From contig NC_049980.1 of assembly GCF_000003815.2 (NCBI RefSeq), positions 24,908,660 to 24,972,659 of the forward strand: a DNA stretch of 64,000 nucleotides. Reading direction: 5' to 3'. The stretch is from Branchiostoma floridae (lineage: Eukaryota; Chordata; Leptocardii; Amphioxiformes; Branchiostomatidae). How positions within the stretch are numbered: the first letter of the stretch is position 1; the number at the start of each line of letters is the position of its first letter. The translations under genes were made by a program, and so were the position numbers. The notes beneath the pieces were generated by a model. The model searched no databases. It worked only from the letters and a program-made list of their open reading frames with translations, and was not told where the DNA came from. Below are positions 1 to 11,100 of this stretch, one piece after another.

Positions 1-137
1 GGGGAGGAATGCTGGTCCATGATCTGTTGTCACTGCGCTTGATTCGGGTAGAGGAAAGAAAAATAGCTCTCCCCGTGATTGGGGTTGAGGAAGGAAAAAG
101 GACTCTCCCCTGTGAGTGGGGCTGAGGAAGAGAAATA
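1..137. repeat. degenerate tandem repeat, about 36-37 bp period, three copies
   Basis: Three imperfect copies are visible, anchored by a purine-rich core of the form GGG-x-TGAGGAA followed by GAAAA/GAAAT, beginning near 42, 78 and 115. The array may continue to the left of the window. Confidence 0.55.
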
Positions 138-732
138 ATGAAAGAAAAATCTGTTAAATGGAATGCACAATTGTAGCAATAAGCCAATTATCTAATCTCT
201 ATCTGTGGTCATTTTATTATAATTTTTCCTAATATTATATTATATATGTTCTGTTTTGTAATGTTGTATGTGTGCACATTATCAGTAACTATGTAGCGTT
301 TTTAAGTCTTATGTTCACCATCACAAACATTGTTTTGATATGGGTTCTAGATGTATAGTTTTGAAGTTTGATTGATGTTTTGTCAAATTTTAGTTACTAT
401 TTTATTAACATATTTTATGTTTACCTTTGTTTTTAACTTTTATTTTTCCCTCACCGGGATGCCCAAACATTGGCTCCCGATCCTTCCGCCTTGTCGTGGT
501 GTGAGGGCCCGAATGTACCAATTTCCTGGGGTAGGTGCATCACTCCTACTCTGTAACCTCAAATGAGGGGTTGGAAATTGGAAGTCGCTAAAGGGAGGAT
601 CACGAGTCTAGCCTATCCAGGCCCTGCTAGCCATAGGTTTGGACTTTTTATATCTTGAAAGCACTTTGCATATAGTTCATTGCACAGCTGTATTATTGTC
701 AGTGATCAATTTTTTTTCCTTTCCTTTTCAAG

Positions 733-1080
733 CGTCAAGCAGTCAAAAGATCATGCTGGAACACATAGCAGGTAAGCTTTTGACAAGATGGAAAAATAAT
801 TGTTTTGCGTTGAAACTTGATTACAAATGTAAAATAGTTTTTGATTAACACCAAAGTGTACTCGTGTGGTATGTTTTTGTCACTTTAGAGTGACTAGCTT
901 TGTCAAAAACCAGAATGTTTCTGCTTGACTTAAATACCAAATCTCCTGTTTCTGTCCTCCAGATGGGACCCAACTAGAGAAAGAAAAGCCGCACTGGGCC
1001 TAGGGAAGAACCAGTCAAACCTGATCTCAGCCAGCTGCAGAAGGACATGGCAGATAGCAGCCAGCTATGCAAAGTTTTGA
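733..1080 (+). CDS. possible 3'-terminal exon pair of an unidentified plus-strand gene
   Basis: A long pyrimidine tract ends in AAG at 732, followed by a 39-nt exon (733-771) and a GTAAGC donor. A second pyrimidine-rich acceptor ends in CCAG at 962. Two frames stay open across the junction. One ends at a TAG at 1001-1003 and reads as a short hydrophilic tail ending EKEKPHWA. The other runs to a TGA at 1078-1080. I cannot tell which is used and do not recognise the product. A candidate ATTAAA lies near 1226 and an AATAAA near 2505. The upstream exons are outside the window or not recognisable, so this is a weak call based on splice-like signals only. Confidence 0.3.
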
Positions 1081-1259
1081 AGAAGTTGTTTAAGTTTCAA
1101 GTAAAGATTTAAAGTGTATATTATTTCATCTTGCATCATTTTTTCGATTTTCTTTGTATTTGCATTTTTGTATTTATAACAGGTAACAAAATTGCAAGAC
1201 AAGTACAAGGTTTCAAAAATTGTTTAATTAAAGCTGTCAAGAAGATTCAATAGTGTACA

Positions 1260-4200
1260 TGACTTATGCTTGCATCTTTCTTCTTTGTTACTTAGATTGT
1301 GAGAGTGTGTGTAGAGTTAAGCATTTTCAACTTTATCCTTGTAGGGGCTAAGAACATCTAAACTACTCAGTCAATGTGACTCTGCATTGTCTCTACAAAC
1401 TTGTGAATCGTCTAATGCAAGTAATCACATTCCATTTTGCTTGGATTGCAATATGCTGTATTTGCTCGCGAGCAAATGTCGGCCTTTCTAGTTTATCATT
1501 TATTTTTACACAATGAAATGGTCAGAATTGACATTTTGATTGACATTTTGTAGTACACAACAAAGGAACTTTTCCTAGAATTTTAAAGAAAAAGTCATGC
1601 ATATTCCTGACAAAATATTACTGATGTTCTTTGACATAATCTGAGAAAAAAATGTACCTTATACAAAATTAGCTTCTATTTAACTATTGTTGAGGTTCCT
1701 ACATGTATTCTTGTTGGGAACTCGATTTGGTCAGATATCCAATGTTAGCACCTAGATGGTCATTAAGTTGAGGAGATTTTATTGTACTGACTTTTCTCTA
1801 AGACTTTGGATACGCTGCTATTACCATGAAAGCTCTTTGGTGCAATTTAAAGTGTGAACAGACAGTACTTAGTAGTAGGTTTTGTGCCATACCATTCCAA
1901 GTGTTACAAGCAACCTTTCAGCTAGGTGTGTAAGGCTAAGAGCAGTAACATTTTGTTATATGTTATTAGTCCTTTTTTGACTGGTTTATTTTACATGACA
2001 GCTCAATTTGGGTACATGTATAACTCGGCACGAAGTGAAGATTTTAATATAGGAAAGACACAAAACAGTAACAAATGTTCATTTATGAAAATTTGAATAA
2101 GAACAAGTATTGTTTTGTAGAAGACTCCTCAGGATGGGGCAGTATATACGTTAGGGGCTATCATGCTAAAAGACACCCTACTCCTGATATTGTGAGATTA
2201 TAACTAAGCAGTGAAATTATCATATACTATATTCAGTTACAAATTGATAATTGTACTGTATTAACATTCAGTGTTGCGATCTTTGCACTTCTTTTATTTG
2301 CAAGAAAACATTTGCAGCATTCCATCTTGCAGGAAATTCAAAGTCCCTTGAGATGCCAGATCACAGCAGTATAGTTATTTTGTGCATGTCAGTCAGTCCT
2401 TGTGTAAAAAATGTTCCACCCTATCGCTGCTACATGTAGTGTGTGGACACTGCAAATACATGTCCATCTCCTGTTACTTTAAATTGTTGTAGACTGGTGG
2501 ATGAATAAATTTTTAAATGTATCTTTATTGTATTTTTCTTCTGTACAATGACAAAGTAGACTACTCTGACATAAATACATGGCACTGCGTAATTCGGGAG
2601 AGGAGCCCTACACCAGATTTAACCCTTCACCGTGAGTAAGGTCAGTTCAACCTTGTGCCCAACCCTGCTAATTACATTATTTGTCTGCTCCTTGTGCGTC
2701 ACAAAGTTGTTTCAAAGGGCATTTCAAAGTTCACTGGGTGGTATTCATTATGATAATGCAATAAGTGGATGAATCCAAAACAAAGGTACATGTAAATGTC
2801 ATCATACTTCCCTCAAGTTGTTTAAGATTGAAATGTGGATAAGCTAGCAGTTGGTGGTTTACATTTGCTAACTACAAACCAACAAAACAAGTTGTAGTTA
2901 GGTGCACTTTGAACCTAAGTTACTGTTACCTTTCCTACTAGTTAGATCTAATCAAGTCGCAATGATTCTGGAGACAGCAGACAATTAGGAAAGGAATGCA
3001 GAAAATCAACTGTAGCACATGGAAGCAAACAACACTAAACCGTACATAAACTATCATTTATCCATAAATCTAGATTTTCAAATAGGATGTCATGCAACAA
3101 AATTTCTATGTATGTCTATGTGATCAGAAGTGGAGACGTATGAGACATAATTATGAAAATTCCTTGTTTGGCCACTGATAACAAAATTGAATTTGTTTGA
3201 CTGTCCTTGCAGTTTTGGATCAGTATGGCTTGCATTTGCAATGACAGAATTAAGAGGAGAAAAGCAGTAATATGGCTATGCACTTAATTCAGTGTAACAT
3301 TTAACCATATTCTTTTTTTTAAAATCTTTGTGGACCAAGGTACATAAGCTATTCTTACAAGCTACATAATGTACTCTGTAAAGCTGTGGATGTTATGAAT
3401 AGCTTACGTTAGTTATGCAACCACCTGAAAAACAAAGCTGACCCTGGCATTGCCTGCAAGACTAAGCGTGTAGGCATTATGTCAACAAGGTCAACGCACC
3501 TTGTGCATTGTCTGCTGAAAACAACCGCAGCAGTGTTCTCCCTCAGATTGATGGTAAACACTTCTACTTGAGCTGCAATGCCAGTGCTCCTGTTACTGTT
3601 AGGCATGCTTCAAACTAATGATCGAGACCTGATTTCATAAGACTAAAACTTTTGAAAATCAGAAATGCAGTCAGCCAGATTGATTTTCACAATGATGTTG
3701 TGATGAAAAGAAGTCATGCAGGATTTTGTTAGCATGACTGAGATGTGTACTCATGATATGATAAGCACATCATACAGTGTAAAGATATTGAAGATCAGGC
3801 TACAGATCTGAAGCTCCATCCTAGAGTATCAAACTTGACTGAATGTGATCTTGACCTGAAATGACACTTGTTTCAGGCGGTCAAAGACCTCTAGTAAACA
3901 ATTTCAGTGACATCAGATCTTGTTATGGTGGAACCGCAGGAGTAACCAAAGGTCAAAGTTACAACTTAGCATTCAAGCATTTAGTCTGCACGGCTATTTG
4001 TTCATTTATTTAGCAACATGTAGTAGGCTTTCCTTTGGTGGCATTGAATAACACTTGTTTTCCACACGGTCTGTACCCCCAGCTTATTTTAGGTAGCAAT
4101 TCATTACTGCAGTGTACGCCCTCAAGTCTAGCAACCATCTCTTCTGAGAAATATTTCTGGAGCACAAAAAACTGTATTAAAGGATATCACATGAGCTTCA

Positions 4201-4980
4201 AGAACAACTAAATTCTAGCTCTCAATTTCATTAATTAAATTTTGGAGGAAAAGGGTATTTTCCTGTCAAAAATGATGCACAAAATTGGGCATTCTAATGT
4301 GGACACGAAACCATCACCCAGATTTTTTTGCACAAAATTAATTGATATTTCCAGAATACCTCTTTGGTATGATTTTGCCAATCATTAAGAAAATCAAAAC
4401 TCAGGTTTTTCATAATAATGAGTGAGACATGGCAATGCTACCAACAAAACCAAAAGAAGGTCCTTTCTTTAATGCCAAGTAATGTTTGCATACCTCAATT
4501 AGCAAGGTCTGGAGCTTTTTACTAAATTTTAGGGGACATTAACAGGAGAAGATTGTCCCTGCATTTATAGTAGACAGCTGTACAAATTAAAATATATCAT
4601 GTTGAACACAAAGTTTAAAGCTTGCAGTGAACACAATATGGCTGTTTGCCAGTTCACCTGGTCTATTTTCTTGACCTTGAGTACCCATCAAGAAGCACAG
4701 CAGGGTCAATAACCTTTTGGGGAACAATGACCTTGGGAGTTGCTGGTCATGCATGACCCCCAGGCAGCAAAGACTTTTTACCAATTATTCAATCTGAAAT
4801 AGAACAAGCCATTTGGACATTTGGCATCTAGGTATGGCCTATCATTGCCAGCTTTCATAACTTCTGTGGTTTGAGCATGAACAGATTTTTCTTTCCTTGT
4901 ACTTTTCATACATGAGTTGGAAGGAAGCAACATTCATGTAATTGACAGTGATTCAAACTCAGCCTTCATTCCCATTAGCC
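1260..4980. other. AT-rich non-coding stretch
   Basis: No reading frame with recognisable protein character and no clear exon signals were found on either strand. The left part may be 3' UTR of the weak plus-strand gene, since a plus-strand AATAAA occurs near 2505. The rest looks intergenic. Confidence 0.5.
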
Positions 4981-4989
4981 TGTAACATC

Positions 4990-4995
4990 TTTATT
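4990..4995 (-). terminator. candidate polyadenylation signal of the large minus-strand gene
   Basis: AATAAA on the minus strand, about 570 nt beyond the stop codon at 5568-5570. It is the nearest clear canonical signal downstream of that stop. No transcript evidence was available, so the 3' end is inferred. Confidence 0.35.
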
Positions 4996-5567
4996 TGACA
5001 AACATTCAATATTTCACACAGAAAAACACACAAGAAAAAATACTTCCTAATGTTACCTCCATATACTACTCAACTCCATAGTGATGAATAATGTTAAAGT
5101 TTAAAAAAAAGGCTTAAACCGAAGGTCAACCACTTGACTTTCCCTCTTATATTATTATATTTATGATATAAAAACTGAAGCAAGAACAAAGGATGTTAGT
5201 CATCGGACAGTTGACTATGACTATATCTAGTAGTACATAGACGTAGCGTAAAGTACATGTAGCAACAAAAAAACTTTTCTGCACCTTGAAGGTATTTATA
5301 AAGATCCTTACAATGGGTACATATTTCCTTTATCTTCCCCATGCAAAATCTTAAGATTTTATCAGTCAACCCAATCTGTATATAAATCTGTATATATTTT
5401 GATACGTTTGATAACTGTAAATGATTTTAAATGTCCTCGTTATGTTGTCCAATTGTTACAACTATGTTAGTACATGAGCAATTCAGGACCAATTTCTGAG
5501 TCCTGCGAACCTGCATGTACTTTTTAATGGACCCAATAAACCATTATTATTATTAAAATTATCAATC

Positions 5568-8167
5568 TCAGGAGGAGCAATCAGACACACTGCTTGGCCA
5601 GTCGCACACGTGGTTGGCGTTGTTGAAGATGAGTCCAGCCGGACAGTTCATGGTGGTTGGAGTACTGTGGCCAGGGATGCAGACATAGTACTCCGTGCCA
5701 CACTGGCCGGTGGGACGGAAATAGTTGGAAGTCCTTCCTTCACACGTGAAGGCGTTGACAGCTGTAGGGGAGGGCACAGTATTTAATTTAACATTCAGTT
5801 TGACATGTCAAAAAGCACCAATTTGCACAGGTGGAACAAAATCACCCAATATGGGACAAGCCATGATGCTAACAAAGCAAACAGTAGAACTTTGCATCTA
5901 CACACCTTGTTGGCAGGTGTCTCCAGTGAATGCAGAGGTGCAGGTGCAGGTGTTGGGAGCTGTGCAGGTGCCGCCATTCTGGCACGGGACATCACAGTGA
6001 GGCTCACATCCAGGCACCTCCCAACTCCACTCACATCTGGGGAGGACAGACATTAATTCAGAATTTCGAAGTAGGCTTGATGGTGATTGTATATTTCTAA
6101 GCAAGCCCTCCAAACTGATCAGATGGAGTAAAAAAATGTTAAGCACAGACTTGGAATTTTGTGGTGTTTTGGGACAAAGATAATAGAGCTAAATCTATAA
6201 ATCACACCAAGATGACAAGTATGGGAGCTTCAGCAATGATGTAGAAATAACTTTGTAATATTTTAACCTCCTTGGTTCCTAACCAATGCCAGTATACTAC
6301 AGTATATGGTCAAACAGTGCCCCCTACCTGTCAGTGACAGTACTGTAGGCTGTACCTCCCTGTGCACAGTCTCTCAGGTAAAGAGGGTGGCCAGTTACGC
6401 ACTCATAGTACCTTCCACAGTCAGCTGGGTAGCGTCCAGGAGATCTATCTTGACAGGTGACTGGAGAGAACAGAAACACAATATGTTGGACGCTATAGAA
6501 GAGAATTTCACTGTCCTGTTTAAAGGGGATTTGGAAATAATTCACTGCTGAAAAATTTGCATTGCCATATCTCCCGTTCTATCACGAATTTATGTTTGAG
6601 TCATAGATAACCAGTATTTTTTGTTGCATATCAACAAGCTTAAGATCAGCCCATAGATGGATTTTTTGCAATGAAATACTGTTAATGGATTTCAGCAGTC
6701 ACCATAGAAACAGTGAACAAACAACTAGCACTAAAAGTTCAAGAATTACAGTATCAAAGTCTCAAAGTTAAACTGAATTAAGGAAGTTCATGGTGCACTG
6801 CACACTTACACTGCTGGCAGGTGTTTCCCTCCCAGCCGTCAGCACAGTGGCACCTGTAAGCTCCATCTGCTCGGACGCATGTGCCTCCATTTTGGCAGGG
6901 CGTGTCCACACAGTCACTTGTCACATCCACAGCATCTGTCAAAGGGAAGCAATCGTAACTGTTTATTATATGCAATTTGTATATCACAGGGAGTATCTCA
7001 TGATTGATGAAGATATGCCACTTATGCACTATTTTATTAATAAATCTGACTTTAAGTTCAAAATTCCACACATTGGAAAAATGCAGTACAAAAATACTGT
7101 GCAGGTGGACAATCATGGCAGCATCTTTCCTTGGTGCTGAAATGCCTGTCTGAGACATATGCCAGGGTTCAGAGGTCCCCATGTCTGTGCAGGTCTTGCA
7201 AAGCTGTAAGCTATATCATGTGTAAATGAGCCTGTTCTACTTACCACATTGATACTCTGCCCTTCTGGTCTCTCCAAAGATTGCGATGCGAGTTGTATCC
7301 CAGTCAATCACGTTGCCATGGTAATTACAGAATGCTGCCCAGTCCGCTCCTATTTCTTCTGGAGACAGCACGCGGTCCCAGAGGTTCACTTCCGACAGTT
7401 CTCCGATGAAAGCTTGCTCTGCTTTGAATCCTCCCTCGACTACATCCTGGTCCTGTCCCAGGATCCATGTGCCGCCTCTGCGCACTCTCCCTCCCACGTT
7501 AAACCCAGAGCCGGAAGCCGCCAGCACGCCATCTGCGTACAGCTGCCAAGCTCCATCACTGCTGCGCCAGGTTGTACATACGGTGTGCCACTCATTGTCC
7601 CAAACAGGTGGGTCCGCCATGTGTGTATGACTTTGTATGTATAACTGGAAAAAACAAAAACATGAGGTGTTTTATCAGCTGCAAAATCATGACATGTGAT
7701 TGATAAGATATTCACATGAAGGCATATTTCATTACAGAGAAAACTGGATTCTGGTGCCTGACTTTGGATACAAACAGGAATGTCATGAGAGATCTACATG
7801 TATCCTAATTATCTGGGCAACCAGCAAAACCCAGTTTGAATACATATCCACCATCAACAACCAATAATACAGGATAAATTAGATGGCAGAGGTTTAATGT
7901 CTGAAGAGATTTTACATTGCATACTTACTTTAAATCCACCATTCACAAACAGCAGAAGCTCGTTGTGATGTTCTTCCACTGCGTAGCTGACCAAGCTGAT
8001 TTGGTTGCTGGAGGACATGTCAGAGCGCATGTGCACACATAGAGTAAAGCTTGTCAAATCCTCAGACAATGTTGTTCCCATCCTGGCATAGTTACTAACG
8101 CCTCTTGGACCAGGGAAGATGATCTTCTGTGAGTCGCCTAGCACATCATTGCCATCATGTCCTGCAC
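5568..8167 (-). CDS. cassette 2: pentraxin, EGF, chitin-binding, EGF, terminal chitin-binding
   Basis: Exons 7929-8167 and 7245-7644 form the second pentraxin domain, with the same exon split and the same 400-nt second exon as the first. Exon 6810-6935 is EGF, 6328-6460 CBM14, 5906-6036 EGF; these are close copies of the EGF-CBM14-EGF set at 9570-10613. The last exon (5568-5761) is a more divergent CBM14 module ([30 protein letters not shown]) and ends the protein with SDCSS. Confidence 0.92.
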
Positions 8168-11100
8168 CTGCAAAAGATCACGTACGATTTTGACAACTGA
8201 CAAATGCTGAATTTACATGTGATAATGTAGGCCAGATTAGCAATCAGACAAGTCACCAAACAAAATAGACTTTACAGCTCAGAATCACAGTCTGCAAGTT
8301 TGAAAGAAATAGAAACTACAGTACAGTGCAAATTCACTTCTATGGCAGCACCTTTCCTTGGTGCTGAAATACCTGTCTAAGACATTTTCAGGAATGTTCA
8401 AGCATGTTCAAGAATCAAAAAAAAGAACAAAAGGGACTTTTTATCTATACACCTTGTTGGCAATCACATGAAATCACCTAGGCAATAAATTTCATTGCTT
8501 AAAGCTGCAGATTCCTTTTTACCTCACAGAGCATAACCATATATCTGTAACATTATGTATGACACTATACAGATAAGCTGTTAAGTATACTAATGAGCCT
8601 GTACTACTTACTGCACTGATACTCTGCCCTCCTGGTCTCTCCAAAGATTGCGGTGCTAGTGGTCTCCCAGTCAACCACGTTGCCATGGTAATTACAGAAT
8701 GCCGCCCAGTCTGCTCCTATTTCGGCTGGTGACAGCACGCGGTCCCAGAGGTTCACTTCTGACAGTTCTCCGATGAAAGCTTGCTCTGCTTTGAATCCTC
8801 CCCCGACTACATCCTGGTCCTGTCCCAGGATCCATGTGCCGCCTCTGCGCACTCTCCCTCCCACGTTAAAACCAGAGCCGGAAGCCGCCAGCACGCCGTC
8901 TGCGTACAGCTGCCAAGCTCCGTCACTGCTGCGCCAGGTTGTACATACGGTGTGCCACTCATTGTCCCAAATGGCAGGGTCCGCCATGTGCGTATGACTT
9001 TGTATATATAACTGGAAAAAAATGATGACATGAACAGGAATGTCATGATAGATCTGATTCGAACAATCTGGGCAATGAGTAAAACTTATTTTACATCAAT
9101 AACATTACATATGCAACATAAATAAGGCTTGATGTCTGAAATTATTGAATACTTACTTTAAATCCACCATTCACAAACAGGAGAAGTTCGTTGTGATGTT
9201 CTTCCACTGCGTAGCTGACCAAACTGATTTGGTTGCTGGAGGACATGTTGGAGCGCATGTGCACACATAGAGTAAAGCTTGTCAAGTCATCAGACAAGGT
9301 GGTCTCCATTTTGGCATAGTTATCAACACCTCTTGGACCAGGGAAGATGATTTTCTGTGCATTGCTGCCACCATCACCATCACCTAAAAAAGACAATGTG
9401 TGAATTTTCAAATCATCATACACTGAAAGCATGTGTGATAATGAGGCTCAGATTAGCAGTTAGCATAGTCATTAAAGCAGATAAATTCTTTAGCTTTAAG
9501 AATGACAATGTGGAAATTTACCCCCAAAAGGCACACAAACTGCACAAAAGAGACTTTTCATCCACACACCTTGCTGGCAGGTGTCTCCTGTAAATGCAGA
9601 GGTACAGGTGCAGGTGTTGGGAGCTGTGCAGGTGCCGCCATTCTGGCAAGGGACATCACAATGAGGCTCACATCCAGGCACCTCCCAACTCCACTCACAT
9701 CTGGGCAAGACAAACATTAATGTCACATTTTTTCAGGGAAATTGATGTTTATTTCACGTCTTGTGGTAATTTGGCTCCATAAAGCACTTTTAATAATCTT
9801 GAAGCTAATGATATTTGAAGGAAAATATACATACACTGTGATACAGAAAAGCAAATGACATTTGATGGTTTGTGATAGGTGCCTCTACAACCATGTACCA
9901 GTAAATGATTATGCAGCGCCCCCTACCTGTCTGTTACAGGACTGTAGGCTGTATTCCCTGGTGCACAGTCCCTCAGGTACAGAGGATGTCCAGTGACACA
10001 CTCATAGTATGACCCACAGTCAGCCGGATTCCTGTAGCGCCCAGGGGCTCTACCATCGCAGGTGACTGGAGAAAGGAAGAAATGCTTGAACAGTTATACA
10101 GGAATTCATGACTTTAGTTCCTTGATTGTTATGTAAACCTGTACCTGTCTGGCCAACCAAGCAACCATACACATGTTCTCACTCACTCACTCACTGTCCG
10201 GTTCTCTATACATTATGTATAGAACAGTGAGTGAGAACCGGACAGTGAGTGGTCATTGCAGTTGTCAGGATCATGAGAAATGAAGAGCCTTTTGGCAAAG
10301 GTTGACAAAAGAAAGGCTTCAATTAGCTTACCAGGAAATACATAGCTTGGGGTTAAACAATCATTGCCATTGTCCATTGTCATAGATTGCAATTTCTAAC
10401 GAATGCAATTTGTTAGAAATTATCAATATCACAACAAACAAGGCCTTTTTGCAAGGACAGATATGGCTGACAAAGCAAGTAAGTGATACATACACAGTTG
10501 GCAGGTGTTTCCCTCCCAGCCGTCAGCACAGCTGCACCTGTAAGCTCCGTCCTCCTGCATGCACGTGCCTCCATTTTGGCAGGGTGAGTCCACACAGTCA
10601 CTTGTCACATCCACTATCAAATGGGAATGAAAATATGAAAAATTAACAAAATGAAGGCTTAACAGCATGAACTAAAAAGCCTGCTGGTCACCAAAGAGCA
10701 GACTGACATTTTGCAGATATTGGAAAACAATGCTTTTTCCTTGGTTCTGAAATGGCTAGCTAAGACATGTTCCATGGTTGAGACTCAGATCACTATTCCT
10801 TTACAGATTCTAGAATTGCCAGTGTAGCCATTACAGAGGCGGCGGCAGCAAATTTCGCTTGGGGGGGCGACCCTTTACTGACAGAATTTTGCCGCACATG
10901 TAGTGCCGAAGGCACTACCTGTCGCGCCAGAGGCGCGACCATCCTAGGGGGGTCCGGGGGCATGCTCCCCCGGGAAAATTTGAAATCTTGACCCTCTAAA
11001 ACGCCATTTCCTGCGTTTTGACGGGCACATTTTGCTGCTAGACTAAGCTAACTTTGATGACAATTCTGTTAGAAAGACGCATGGTTTTAGCGAGGGCGAT

